Positions 16,788 to 24,992 of a DNA stretch of 64,000 nt are shown here, piece by piece. A model generated the notes under the pieces. It was not told the DNA's origin. It did no database searches and saw nothing but the letters and a program-made list of their open reading frames with translations. Every line of letters starts with the position of its first letter. Within the stretch, counting starts at the first letter, position 1. Position numbers and translations under genes: made by a program. Source of the stretch: Actinomadura macrotermitis (GTDB lineage Bacteria; Actinomycetota; Actinomycetes; Streptosporangiales; Streptosporangiaceae); contig NZ_WEGH01000001.1 in NCBI RefSeq assembly GCF_009604375.1, positions 682,001 through 746,000 of the forward strand, read 5' to 3'.

Positions 16788-18503
16788 ATGACCTGGGATA
16801 TCCGCATGCGCAACACCATGTTCCGCCGCCTGCCCGTGGAGCGGGCGACCGGACAGCTCTACGGCGGCCGGCACCGGCTCCGGGTCGTCTACCGGACCCG
16901 GGACCTGATCGTGCTCGGGCTCGGCGTGATGATCGGCTCGGGCATTTTCAAGATCTCCGGTGCGCAGGCCGCGACCACCGCGGGGCCCGCGGTGATCCTG
17001 TCCTTTCTGCTCGCGGGCGCGGTCTGCCTGCTCGCGGCGCTGGCCTACGCCGAGCTCTCGTCGATCATCCCGGTCGCCGGAAGCGCCTATTCGTTCTCTT
17101 ATGTCGCATTCGGCGAAGTGTGGGCCTGGGTGGTGGGCTGGTCCCTGATCCTGGAGCTGCTGCTGGCCGCCTCGGTCGTCGCGCGCGCCTGGGCGCTGTA
17201 CGCCGCGCAGGTGCTGGCCGACTTCCACGTGCCGGTCCCGGCGCCGCTCGCGCGGTTCATGGGCAACCAGACCGGTTTCGACATCCTCGCCCTCGGCATC
17301 CTGCTGCTGCTCGTGCTCCTGCTCGCCACCGGCAGCCGGCTCAGCCTGCGCACGCTGTGGACCATGGTGGCGGCCAAGCTGGTGGTGATCGCGCTGGTCA
17401 TCGTCACCGGGCTGATGTTCTTCGACACCGCCAACCTGCGGCCGTTCGTGCCGCCCGCGCGGCCGGCGCCCCCGGCGAGCGGCCACACCGTGCTGGACGC
17501 GCTGCTCGGCTCGGTCACCGGCGGCTCGCCCCAGGTGTTCGGCGTCTGGGGGGTGCTCGCCGCCACGCCCGCGATCGCCTTCGCCTACATCGGCTTCGAC
17601 CTGATCGCGACCGCCTCGGAGGAGACCGACGACGCGCCGCGCAAGGTCCCGCGCGGCATGCTCTACAGCCTGCTCATCGCGATCGTCGTCTACGCCGGCG
17701 TCGCGCTCGCCATGGTGGGGATGGTCTCCTACCGGCGGCTGGACGCCGCCAGGCCGACGCTCGGCACCGCGTTCGGCATGGTCGGCGCCGGCTCCATGGG
17801 CAAGATCATCGACATCGGCGCGGTGCTCGCGCTCACCAGCGTGGTGCTGGTGGTGCTGATCAGCCTCACCCGGGTGGTCTACTCGATGTCGCGCGACGGC
17901 CTGCTGCCCGAGCCGGTCTCGCACATGAGCCGCTACAAGGTGCCCTCGCGCGCGACGCTCGTCGCGGGCGGCGCGGCGGTGCTGATGTCGCAGGTGCTGG
18001 ACGTGTTCACGCTGGAGCACATGGTGGTGATCGGGACGCTGTTCGCGTTCCTGTTCGTCGCCGCCGCCGTCCCGGCGCTGCGCCGCTCCCGGCCCGACCT
18101 GCACCGCCCGTTCCGGGTGCCGCTGGCGCCGCTGACCTGCACGCTCACCATCGCCGCGGTCGGCTGGCTGATGCTCAACCTGAAGCTGCAGACCTGGGGC
18201 TACTTCATGATCTGGATGGCCGGCGGGCTGGTGGTCTACCTGCTCTACGGCCGCCGGCGCAGCCAGATGCGGCGGCTGCTGGACCTGCCGCCGCCGCGCG
18301 GGCCCCGGCTGGACGCGCCGCCGCCGCCCGGCGTGCCCATGCCCCGCCCGGCCCCGGCCGGCGCTCCCCGGCCCGGCGCGCCGCCGCCCCGCATGGCCCG
18401 CCCCCGCCCGCCCCACGCCGCGCCGGTGCCCGACCCCTTCGACGTCCCGCCGCTGCACGGCGGCCCCCGCCCGCCCGATCCCGGCGGACGGCACCGCCGC
18501 TGA
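16788..18503 (+). CDS. APC-family amino acid permease with Pro-rich tail
   Basis: The 571-aa membrane protein has 12 or more hydrophobic segments of the amino acid/polyamine/organocation superfamily, closest to cationic amino-acid transporters: LIVLGLGVMIGSGIFKISG (the conserved TM1 GSGIF), YAELSSIIPVAGSAYSFSYV, AFAYIGFDLIATASEETDD and LTRVVYSMSRDGLLPEP. After the last TM (about residue 485) comes an unusual cytoplasmic tail of about 85 residues, very rich in Pro, Arg and Gly, that does not belong to the family fold. GGGGGG lies about 7 nt upstream of the ATG. The gap before it (16560-16787) contains a locally AT-richer patch (16630-16740) that probably holds the promoters for this gene and the divergent ggt. 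Confidence 0.88.
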   Translation: MTWDIRMRNTMFRRLPVERATGQLYGGRHRLRVVYRTRDLIVLGLGVMIGSGIFKISGAQAATTAGPAVILSFLLAGAVCLLAALAYAELSSIIPVAGSAYSFSYVAFGEVWAWVVGWSLILELLLAASVVARAWALYAAQVLADFHVPVPAPLARFMGNQTGFDILALGILLLLVLLLATGSRLSLRTLWTMVAAKLVVIALVIVTGLMFFDTANLRPFVPPARPAPPASGHTVLDALLGSVTGGSPQVFGVWGVLAATPAIAFAYIGFDLIATASEETDDAPRKVPRGMLYSLLIAIVVYAGVALAMVGMVSYRRLDAARPTLGTAFGMVGAGSMGKIIDIGAVLALTSVVLVVLISLTRVVYSMSRDGLLPEPVSHMSRYKVPSRATLVAGGAAVLMSQVLDVFTLEHMVVIGTLFAFLFVAAAVPALRRSRPDLHRPFRVPLAPLTCTLTIAAVGWLMLNLKLQTWGYFMIWMAGGLVVYLLYGRRRSQMRRLLDLPPPRGPRLDAPPPPGVPMPRPAPAGAPRPGAPPPRMARPRPPHAAPVPDPFDVPPLHGGPRPPDPGGRHRR

Positions 18504-18516
18504 TACCTTGCTGGGC

Positions 18517-19278
18517 ATGGACGGCGAGCGGGAGCACCTGGCCGGCTACGACCCCAGGGCTTACGATCCGGTCGCCGTGACCGTCGACGTGGTCGCGCTG
18601 ACCATCCGCGACGGCGCGCTGCACGTGCTGCTCGTCCGCCGCGGCGCCCCGCCCTACGCCGGGCGGTGGGCGCTGCCGGGCGGCTTCGTGCACGCGGTGC
18701 GCGACGCCGAGGACCTGCCCGCGGCCGCCGTCCGCGAGCTGGCCGAGGAGACCGGCCTCAGCGCCCGCGACGGCATGCTCGGCCGGGTCCACCTGGAACA
18801 GCTCGGCACCTACGGCGCGCCCGGCCGCGACCCGCGCATGCGCGTCATCTCGGTCGCCTATCTGGCCTTCGCCCCGGCGCTGCCCGACCCCGAGGCGGGC
18901 GGCGACGCCGCCGACGCCGCCTGGACCCCGGTGACCGCCGCCCGCGACCTGGCCTTCGACCACGCGCGGATCCTGGGCGACGGCCTGGAGCGGGCCCGCG
19001 GCAAGCTGGAGTACACCCCGCTGGCCACCGCGTTCTGCGCGCCCGAGTTCACCATCCCCGAGCTGCGCGCCGTCTACGAGACGGTGTGGGGCGAGGAGCT
19101 GCACGCCGGCAACTTCCACCGCAAGGTCCTGTCGGTGCCCGGCTTCGTGGAGCCGACCGGGACGACCGCCGACCGCGGCGGCCGCAAGGGCGGCCCGCGG
19201 CCCCGCCTCTACCGGGCGGGCGACGCGCGCCTGCTGCACCCGGCGCTGCTGCGGCCGGGCCGCGAGCAGTACCGCTGA
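18517..19278 (+). CDS. Nudix protein with C-terminal winged helix (NrtR-like)
   Basis: The 253-aa protein combines an N-terminal Nudix domain with a C-terminal winged-helix region, the architecture of NrtR-type regulators of NAD metabolism. The Nudix box is recognisable (GGFVHAVRDAEDLPAAAVRE followed by LAEETGL), but the spacer between the first Gly and the Glu is longer than the G-x5-E consensus, which may mean weak or no hydrolysis. The C-terminal LEYTPLATAFCAPEFTIPEL and FHRKVLSVPGFVEPTG match NrtR-like wing regions. Start at the ATG; a TTG three codons earlier is possible. It follows the permease gene by 13 bp. Enzyme versus regulator cannot be settled here. Confidence 0.82.
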   Translation: MDGEREHLAGYDPRAYDPVAVTVDVVALTIRDGALHVLLVRRGAPPYAGRWALPGGFVHAVRDAEDLPAAAVRELAEETGLSARDGMLGRVHLEQLGTYGAPGRDPRMRVISVAYLAFAPALPDPEAGGDAADAAWTPVTAARDLAFDHARILGDGLERARGKLEYTPLATAFCAPEFTIPELRAVYETVWGEELHAGNFHRKVLSVPGFVEPTGTTADRGGRKGGPRPRLYRAGDARLLHPALLRPGREQYR

Positions 19279-19333
19279 CACCGGAGCGGCAGGCGCGCAT
19301 CATGCCCGTCGCCGGAATGCCGCCGCGCGCCCC

Positions 19334-19591
19334 TCACTCCTCCGCGGCGGCGTAGGCGAGCATCAGCACCGAGCGGGCCGCCTCCGTCCACCGGTCGATG
19401 GCGGACGGCGTCAGCGCGCCGCCCGCCGCCGGCAGCCAGGCGATCAGCCCGCTGACCGCCGGGTCCAGCTCCTTGCCCGCCATGACGGGCGTGCCCGCGT
19501 AGGTCCCGCCGGACATGCCCGGGTCGCCGGCGAACCGGCCCGCCAGCCGGGCCTGCCCCGGGGACATCTCATGTGCCGCGTTGTTCGACAT
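19334..19591 (-). CDS. small hypothetical protein
   Basis: An 85-aa protein, starting MSNNAAHEMSPGQARLAGRF, contains GDPGMSGGTYAGTPVMAGKE, then SGLIAWLPAAGGALTPSAID and a hydrophobic ARSVLMLAYAAAEE end. I do not recognise a family. GC pattern and codon usage look coding, and the ATG at 19591 gives a more sensible N-terminus than the alternative at 19609. It is convergent with the Nudix gene and 94 bp downstream of the UPF0045 gene on the same strand. No function is proposed. Confidence 0.5.
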   Translation of the reverse strand: MSNNAAHEMSPGQARLAGRFAGDPGMSGGTYAGTPVMAGKELDPAVSGLIAWLPAAGGALTPSAIDRWTEAARSVLMLAYAAAEE

Positions 19592-19684
19592 GCGCAGCAA
19601 CCTAGCCACGCCGCCGCCGCGGGCGGCGCCTGATCTCCGTCGGCTTTGCCCGGGACGGGGACAAGCATCACCGGGCCCGCCGGG

Positions 19685-19978
19685 TCACCCGGCCAGGTAC
19701 CGCTCGACGGTCTCGACCTTGGCGGTCAGCGCGCCGGTGACGCCCGGCCGCACGTCCGCCTTCAGCACCAGGCTCACCCGGGGCGCGCGGGCGGCGACGG
19801 CGTCCGCGGCGGCCTTGACCACCGCCATCACCTCGTCCCACTCCCCCTCGACCGTGGTGAACATGGCGTCGGTCCGGTTGGGCAGGCCGCTCGCCCGCAC
19901 CACCCGCACCGCCTCCGCCACGATCTCCCCGACGTCCTCCCCCGCGCCGAGCGGGGTGACCGAGAACGCGACCAGCAT
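19685..19978 (-). CDS. thiamine-binding family protein (MTH1187/UPF0045)
   Basis: The 97-aa protein matches the MTH1187/YkoF-like UPF0045 family: [59 protein letters not shown] and a C-terminal [16 protein letters not shown]. These ferredoxin-fold proteins form tetramers, and some bind thiamine or its pyrimidine part; whether this one does is unknown. It follows the DUF7715-like gene by only 8 bp, so they are probably an operon. Confidence 0.88.
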   Translation of the reverse strand: MLVAFSVTPLGAGEDVGEIVAEAVRVVRASGLPNRTDAMFTTVEGEWDEVMAVVKAAADAVAARAPRVSLVLKADVRPGVTGALTAKVETVERYLAG

Positions 19979-19986
19979 GCGACCTC

Positions 19987-20373
19987 CTACGGCTGGACCA
20001 CCTGCCGTACCACGATCTCATCCAGCCGCCGCTCGACGATCACCCCCACCGGCCAGTCGCGCACCAGCGTGCGCAGCCCGGCCGCCTCGTGCTCGGCGTG
20101 CGCGGGGTCGTAGCCCTGCTGCTCCAGGCTGCTGCGGATGGCCTCGGCATAGTCCTCCTCGGTGAAGCCGGGGATCTCGCGGACCATCGCCGTGGTGGTC
20201 GCGCGGTGGGAGTTCAGGCCGGCGAACGCGCGGCCGCATCCGCAGCCGCCGTCGGGATCGTCGCGGTCGCGCGCGCAGACGACGCCGATATGGACGAGCT
20301 CGCCCTCGATGCACCAGTCGAAGTCGTTGTCGCGGTACCCCTGGGTGGTGTTGGTGGCGGTGAGCAGCTTCAC
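19987..20373 (-). CDS. conserved actinobacterial protein (DUF7715-like)
   Basis: The 128-aa protein starts at a GTG at 20373 ([20 protein letters not shown]) and contains a striking conserved block: [20 protein letters not shown], then [16 protein letters not shown]. The CxC plus preceding Cys and following His could form a metal site, which is inference. I recognise it as a conserved actinobacterial family, probably that catalogued as DUF7715. A purine-rich AAGGGG precedes the start. It is divergent from the crotonase-like gene (135-bp gap) and upstream of the thiamine-binding-type gene. Confidence 0.7.
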   Translation of the reverse strand: MKLLTATNTTQGYRDNDFDWCIEGELVHIGVVCARDRDDPDGGCGCGRAFAGLNSHRATTTAMVREIPGFTEEDYAEAIRSSLEQQGYDPAHAEHEAAGLRTLVRDWPVGVIVERRLDEIVVRQVVQP

Positions 20374-20508
20374 GGCAGGACCCCTTCCCTGACGCGCATA
20401 CCGTACTTCGCGGGTCGGACACCTCACGGCGGAACCGGCAAGGGACAGACCGCCCAGCCTGCCTGATCTGGCAGTGACGCCACCTGCGCACTGGCGTAGC
20501 GTCGCGCT

Positions 20509-21273
20509 ATGAGCGATGTCCTGATCGACCGCGACGGCCCGTTCACCACGATCACCATGGACCGGCCGCGCCGCCGCAACGCGCTGTCGCGCGCGTTCCT
20601 GCTGGAGCTCACCGCCGCCTTCGAGGAGGTCGCGGCGACCGACGCGCTCGGCGTCGTGCTGGCCGCCAACGGGCCGGTCTTCTCGGCCGGCCACGACTTC
20701 GGCGACATGGCGGGCGCGGGCCACGCCGACGTGCGCGAGCTGCTGCGCACCTGCACGAGGCTGCTGGAGACGATCCAGTCGGCGCCGCAGGTCGTCGTCG
20801 CCCGGGTGCACGCGCTCGCGACGGCCGCGGGCTGCCAGCTCGTCGCGTCCTGCGACCTGGCGGTGGCGGCCGAGAGCGCGGGCTTCGCGGTGCCCGGCGG
20901 CAAGGGCGGCTGGTTCTGCCACACCCCGATGGTGGCGGTCGCGCGCAACGTGGGCCGCAAGCGCGCGGTGGAGATGGCGCTCACCGGCGACGTCGTGGAC
21001 GCCCGCACGGCCGCGGACTGGGGCCTGATCAACTACGCGGTGCCCGACGGCGAGCTGGGCAAGGCCACCCGCGACCTGCTGGAACGCGCCACCCGGGGCA
21101 GCGCGCGCAGCAAGGCCCTCGGCAAGCAGGCGCTGTACGCCCAGCTGGACCGCCCCGAGCGGGACGCCTACACCTACGCGATCGAGGTCATGGCGGCCTC
21201 CAGCCAGACCCCCGAGGCCCAGGAGGGCATGACGGCCTTCCTGGAGAAGCGCCACCCCGACTGGCCCGCCTGA
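20509..21273 (+). CDS. enoyl-CoA hydratase/isomerase family protein lacking catalytic Glu
   Basis: The 254-aa crotonase-fold protein has the CoA/oxyanion segments TITMDRPRRRNALSRAFLLE, VVLAANGPVFSAGHDFGDM and VHALATAAGCQLVASCDLAV. In true hydratases the GCEL glutamate and a second glutamate (PEI) are catalytic. Here the first is Gln (GCQL) and the second region reads FAVPGGKGGWFCHTPM, without Glu. This resembles ECHDC3-like crotonases, so hydratase activity is doubtful and another acyl-CoA function is likely. The C-terminal ALGKQALYAQ is typical. It is convergent with the tRNA gene. Confidence 0.85.
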   Translation: MSDVLIDRDGPFTTITMDRPRRRNALSRAFLLELTAAFEEVAATDALGVVLAANGPVFSAGHDFGDMAGAGHADVRELLRTCTRLLETIQSAPQVVVARVHALATAAGCQLVASCDLAVAAESAGFAVPGGKGGWFCHTPMVAVARNVGRKRAVEMALTGDVVDARTAADWGLINYAVPDGELGKATRDLLERATRGSARSKALGKQALYAQLDRPERDAYTYAIEVMAASSQTPEAQEGMTAFLEKRHPDWPA

Positions 21274-21306
21274 GCAGGCGGCGGAGGAACGGAAAAGCCC
21301 GGCCTG

Positions 21307-21380
21307 TGGGGCGGGCGGGGCTCGAACCCGCGACCGATGGATTATGAGTCCACTGCTCTGACCAGCTGAGCTACCGCCCC
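21307..21380 (-). tRNA. tRNA-Met (CAU anticodon)
   Basis: The cloverleaf folds fully: acceptor GGGGCGG (21380-21374) with CCGCCCC (21314-21308), discriminator A at 21307, D-arm from TAGCTCAGCTGGTCAGAGC, anticodon loop CTCATAA giving CAU, and T-arm GCGGG-TTCGAGC-CCCGC. CCA is not encoded. CAU is shared by elongator Met, initiator Met and the lysidine-modified Ile2 tRNA; initiator features (unpaired first base pair) are absent because G1-C72 pairs. Elongator Met is most likely, with tRNA-Ile2 not excluded. Confidence 0.92.
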
Positions 21381-21548
21381 GGACGGCACCCGTACATACG
21401 GAAAACGGGAACGGGGCGCGCCGCGGGCCATGATAGCGGCGGGTCGCTGACGCGGGCCACCGCGTAAGTGATCTCATCCTGCGGGGTGGGGCCGGGTCAT
21501 ACCTGGTACCGAGTGACTTACGAGGTGACCGGTCGGTAGGGTCCCGTT

Positions 21549-22259
21549 ATGCCGATCCGCCGTTCGCATTCCCTCGCCCTCGTCCCGGCCGCCCTCGCGC
21601 TGACGCTGCTCACCGCCTGCTCGGGCGACGGCAAGGCCGACGACAAGAAGTCCTCGGCCCCGCTGCCGGACGCGAGCGCCACGCTGCAGCAGGCGTCGCA
21701 GGCGATGGCGAGCCTCAAGAGCGTCGGCTTCACGCTGTCCACCGAGGACAAGCCGCAGATCATGGTGAAGAGCGGCGACATGAAGCTGCTGAAGAGCGGT
21801 GACGCGCAGGGCACCATCCAGGTGGAGCAGTCCGGTCAGGCCGTCGAGATGAAGATCGTGTCGGTCGGCGACAGCATCTACCTCGACGCCGGGACGGGCG
21901 GCTGGCGCAAGGTGCCGAAGGCGCTGGCGTCCACGATGTACGACCCGAGCGCGGTGCTGGACCCGAACCGGGGCATCGCCAAGCTGCTGACGTCGGTGCA
22001 GGGCTCGAAGGCCGAGGCGACCGAGAAGGTCGACGGCAAGGAGGCCAGCCGGGTCGCGGTGAAGCTGCCCAAGGACGCGGTCGGCGGCCTCATCCCGGGG
22101 GTGAACGAGGACGTGGACGGCAAGCTGTGGATCAGCACGTCCGACCACCGGCTGCTGAAGGTGAAGGGGAACCTGCCCGGCGCGGACGGCGGCAAGGGCG
22201 CGGTGATCATCAACTTCACCGAGTTCGACAAGCCCTACAAGATCTCCGCGCCGAAGTAG
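21549..22259 (+). CDS. lprG: LprG/LppX-family lipoprotein
   Basis: The 236-aa secreted lipoprotein has a signal peptide ending in the lipobox LLTAC (lipidated Cys24). Its mature part matches the LppX_LprAFG fold (ASATLQQASQAMASLKSVGF, KVPKALASTMYDPSAVLDPN, KLWISTSDHRLLKVKGNLPG), which has a hydrophobic cavity. Mycobacterial LprG carries triacylglycerol and lipoglycans to the cell surface with the P55 transporter. Here the next gene, 13 bp downstream, is an MFS exporter of the P55 type, so the lprG-p55 pairing is conserved. Function in lipid export is therefore likely by analogy. Confidence 0.88.
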   Translation: MPIRRSHSLALVPAALALTLLTACSGDGKADDKKSSAPLPDASATLQQASQAMASLKSVGFTLSTEDKPQIMVKSGDMKLLKSGDAQGTIQVEQSGQAVEMKIVSVGDSIYLDAGTGGWRKVPKALASTMYDPSAVLDPNRGIAKLLTSVQGSKAEATEKVDGKEASRVAVKLPKDAVGGLIPGVNEDVDGKLWISTSDHRLLKVKGNLPGADGGKGAVIINFTEFDKPYKISAPK

Positions 22260-22272
22260 GGGGAGGGCCCCG

Positions 22273-23793
22273 ATGCTCAGCAGGCGGCGGGTCGCGATCG
22301 GTGTCGGCGGTGCCGTGGTGCTGCTCGCCGCGCTGGACGCCTATGTGGTGACCACCATCCTGGTCACGGTGGCCGGGGACCTGGACGTCCCGGTCAACCG
22401 GCTGGAGCGGATCACCCCGGTGATCACCGGTTTCCTGCTCGGCTACGTGGCGGCGATGCCGCTGCTCGGCCGGCTGTCGGACCGGTTCGGCCGCCGCCCG
22501 GTGATCGAGGTGTGCCTGCTGGTGTTCGCGGCGGGCTCGGCGGTCACCGCGCTCGCGGACGGCGTGCCGCTGCTCACCGCGGGCCGGGTGCTGCAGGGCA
22601 TGTCGGGCGGCGCGCTGCTGCCGGTGACGATGGCGCTCGCCGGCGACCTGTGGGAGGAGCGGCGGCGCCCGCTGGTGCTCGGCGCGGTCGGCTCCGCGCA
22701 GGAGCTCGGCAGCGCCCTCGGCCCGCTGTACGGCGCCGGGGTCGCGGCGGCGCTCGGCTGGCGCTGGATCTTCTGGGTGAACATCCCGGTCGCCGTCCTG
22801 GCCATGGTCGCGGTGTGGTTCGCGGTGCCGGGCGGCCGCCCGGCCGGCGAGCGCCCGCGGATCGACGTGATGGGCGGGGCGCTGCTCGCGCTCGGCCTCG
22901 GCCTGCTGGTGGTGGCGGTCTACAACCCCGAGCCGGCGGAGTCGGCGCTGCCCTCGTGGGGCGTGCCGATGCTGGCGGGCGGCGCGGTGGTGCTCGCCGC
23001 GTTCGTCGCCTGGGAGGTGCGGGCGCGCACCCGGCTGCTGGACCTGGCCGGGACGCGGCGCGGCCCGCTGCTGGCCACGCTCGGGGTGAGCCTGCTGTCG
23101 GGCGCCGCGCTGATCGTCACGCTGGTGGACGTGCAGCTGGTCGCGCAGACGCTGCTGGGCAAGGACGCCCTCGGCGGCGCGCTGCTGCTGTCGTGGTTCC
23201 TGGTGGCGCTGCTGGTCGCGGCGGTGCTCGGCGGCGTCGCGGCGGTCCGGGCCGGCGAGCGGTGGCCGCTGGTCATCGGGATGCTCGTGGCGGCCGCCGG
23301 TTACGCGCTGATCGCGGGCTGGCCGGCCGATCTGGCGCAGGCGTCCTACGGCCCGCTGCCGCGGATGCAGACCGACCTGGTCCTCACCGGCCTCGGCCTC
23401 GGCCTGGTGATCGCGCCGGTGTCGTCGGCGGTGCTGCGGGTGGTGCCCGCCGACCGGTTCGGCATCGCCTCGGCCGCGGTCGTCGTGGCGCGGATGATGG
23501 GGATGCTGCTCGGCATTTCGGCCCTGTCGGCGTGGGGTTTTCATCGCTTCCACGCGCTGACGGCCGATCTGAGACCGCCGCTTCCCTTCCTGATGCCCAA
23601 GGACGAGTTCGCCAGGGCGATGGTGACCTACAAGGCGGCGCTGCAGGACGCGCTGCGCACCGAGTACCAGGAGATCTTCTGGATCACCGCCGGGCTGTGC
23701 CTGCTCGGCGCGGTGCTCGCGCTGGCCGTCGCGGGCCGCCCGGCCGAGACCCAAACGTCACCTTCGTCACCGGAGCGCCTCTTGACACCATGA
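22273..23793 (+). CDS. MFS exporter, P55-like partner of LprG
   Basis: The 506-aa protein has 14 predicted TM segments: VVLLAALDAYVVTTILVTVA in TM1, the motif-A segment GRLSDRFGRRPVIEVCLLVF, GRVLQGMSGGALLPVTMALA, and RWIFWVNIPVAVLAMVAVWF. This is the Rv1410c/P55 style of DHA2 exporter. In mycobacteria P55 acts with LprG to move triacylglycerides and is linked to drug tolerance. GGGGAGGG lies just before the ATG, and the short gap after lprG supports one transcript. The loop between TM11 and TM12 (FHRFHALTADLRPPLPFLMP) is longer than in simple drug exporters. Confidence 0.88.
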   Translation: MLSRRRVAIGVGGAVVLLAALDAYVVTTILVTVAGDLDVPVNRLERITPVITGFLLGYVAAMPLLGRLSDRFGRRPVIEVCLLVFAAGSAVTALADGVPLLTAGRVLQGMSGGALLPVTMALAGDLWEERRRPLVLGAVGSAQELGSALGPLYGAGVAAALGWRWIFWVNIPVAVLAMVAVWFAVPGGRPAGERPRIDVMGGALLALGLGLLVVAVYNPEPAESALPSWGVPMLAGGAVVLAAFVAWEVRARTRLLDLAGTRRGPLLATLGVSLLSGAALIVTLVDVQLVAQTLLGKDALGGALLLSWFLVALLVAAVLGGVAAVRAGERWPLVIGMLVAAAGYALIAGWPADLAQASYGPLPRMQTDLVLTGLGLGLVIAPVSSAVLRVVPADRFGIASAAVVVARMMGMLLGISALSAWGFHRFHALTADLRPPLPFLMPKDEFARAMVTYKAALQDALRTEYQEIFWITAGLCLLGAVLALAVAGRPAETQTSPSSPERLLTP

Positions 23794-23878
23794 TCGGCGC
23801 CCGGTCAGGCTGGCCCACGGCCCGAGCGAGCATCCGCTTGGCCGCAACGTCCGTGTTCCGCACGGGGGGAGAGCGCTG

Positions 23879-24877
23879 ATGGACCCGGTGATCGAATCAC
23901 GGCCCGGCACCACCGTCCGGGCCCGCCTCGCCGCGGGCGGCCTGAAGCTGACCGTCCGGCCGCTGCTGTCGCTGTGGCCCCTTTCCCTGCGCGGCCTGCG
24001 CCCCGCCCTGGCGATCGACCTGGCCGCGCCGGTGGCGCTGCCCGTCCCGCGCTGGGCCGAGGTGGAGCCGGTGCGCTTCCGCGACTTCCGCGCCGAGTGG
24101 GTGCGGGCGCCGCGCGCCGCCGAGGACCGGGTGGTGCTGTACTTCCACGGCGGCGGCTTCTTCTCCTGCGGGCTGCGCACGCACCGCCGGATGCTCGCGC
24201 GGCTGGCCTCGGCGGCGGGCGCGCCGGTCCTGTCGGTCGGCTACCGGCAGCTGCCCGCCGCGCCGCTGGCGGTGTCGGTCGCCGACTGCGTGCACGCCTA
24301 CCGCTGGCTGCTGGAGAAGGGGTACGCCCCCGACCGGATCGTCGTCGCGGGCGACTCGGCGGGCGGGTTCCTGGCGTTCGCGGCGACCCTGCAGGCGATG
24401 GCCGCGGGGCTGCCCTCCCCCGCCGCGATCATGGCGCTCGCGCCGCTCACCGACCTGGACCACACCGCCAAGGTCTCCCACGCCAACGCCCGGCTGGACG
24501 CCTACCTGCCCGCGCGGCGGGTGGAGCGGCTGGCGGGCCTGCTCACCGAGGGGTCGGTGCCGCTGGACCCGATGGTCTCGCCGGTCAACGCCGACCTGTC
24601 GGCGCTGCCGCCGGTGCTGATCCAGGTCGGCTCGACCGAGATGCTGCTGCCCGACTCCGAGCTGATGGCCGAGCGGCTCGCCGCCGCCGGGGTGCCGTGC
24701 CGGCTGCAGATCTGGGACGGGCAGGTGCACGTGTTCCAGATCTTCGCCGACCTGGTGCCCGAGGGGCTGGCGGCGCTGCACGAGGCGGGCGCGTTCGTCC
24801 GCGAGCACACCGTCGCCCCGGCCGCGCGGGCCCGGCGCCGCCGTCCCGGCCGCCGCGCCCGCTCCCTCGCCGCCTGA
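23879..24877 (+). CDS. alpha/beta hydrolase, HSL-type lipase/esterase
   Basis: The 332-aa protein is a hormone-sensitive-lipase-family (family IV) esterase. The oxyanion motif YFHGGGFFSCGLRTHRRMLA and the nucleophile elbow VVAGDSAGGFLAFAATLQAM (Ser about residue 160) are clear; VGSTEMLLPDSELMAERLAA gives the catalytic Asp and IWDGQVHVFQIF the His. There is no signal peptide, so it is cytoplasmic or membrane-associated through its N-terminal helices. A short Arg-rich C-terminus follows. It sits between the LprG/P55 genes and two WS/DGAT genes, pointing to acylglycerol or wax-ester turnover. Confidence 0.9.
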   Translation: MDPVIESRPGTTVRARLAAGGLKLTVRPLLSLWPLSLRGLRPALAIDLAAPVALPVPRWAEVEPVRFRDFRAEWVRAPRAAEDRVVLYFHGGGFFSCGLRTHRRMLARLASAAGAPVLSVGYRQLPAAPLAVSVADCVHAYRWLLEKGYAPDRIVVAGDSAGGFLAFAATLQAMAAGLPSPAAIMALAPLTDLDHTAKVSHANARLDAYLPARRVERLAGLLTEGSVPLDPMVSPVNADLSALPPVLIQVGSTEMLLPDSELMAERLAAAGVPCRLQIWDGQVHVFQIFADLVPEGLAALHEAGAFVREHTVAPAARARRRRPGRRARSLAA

Positions 24878-24992
24878 TCGCTTCTGCCTCATCCGGCCAT
24901 ATCCGCTAATTGCCATTTCGTCCGATTGGGCGCGGCTGCGCTGGGAAGCCCTTACTTACCCATCCCCCAGCGAGACACAGGCGGTGCGGCAC

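Noticed and set aside
16644..18518. 624-codon minus-strand open frame
   Set aside because: Antisense to the APC permease; the translation is His/Gln/Arg-rich without domains.
21307..21380. Initiator tRNA-Met
   Set aside because: The first acceptor base pair is a normal G-C pair and the anticodon stem lacks the three consecutive G-C pairs of initiators, so elongator Met or Ile2 is preferred.
22216..23754. 512-codon minus-strand open frame
   Set aside because: Antisense to the P55-like exporter with shadow-type composition.
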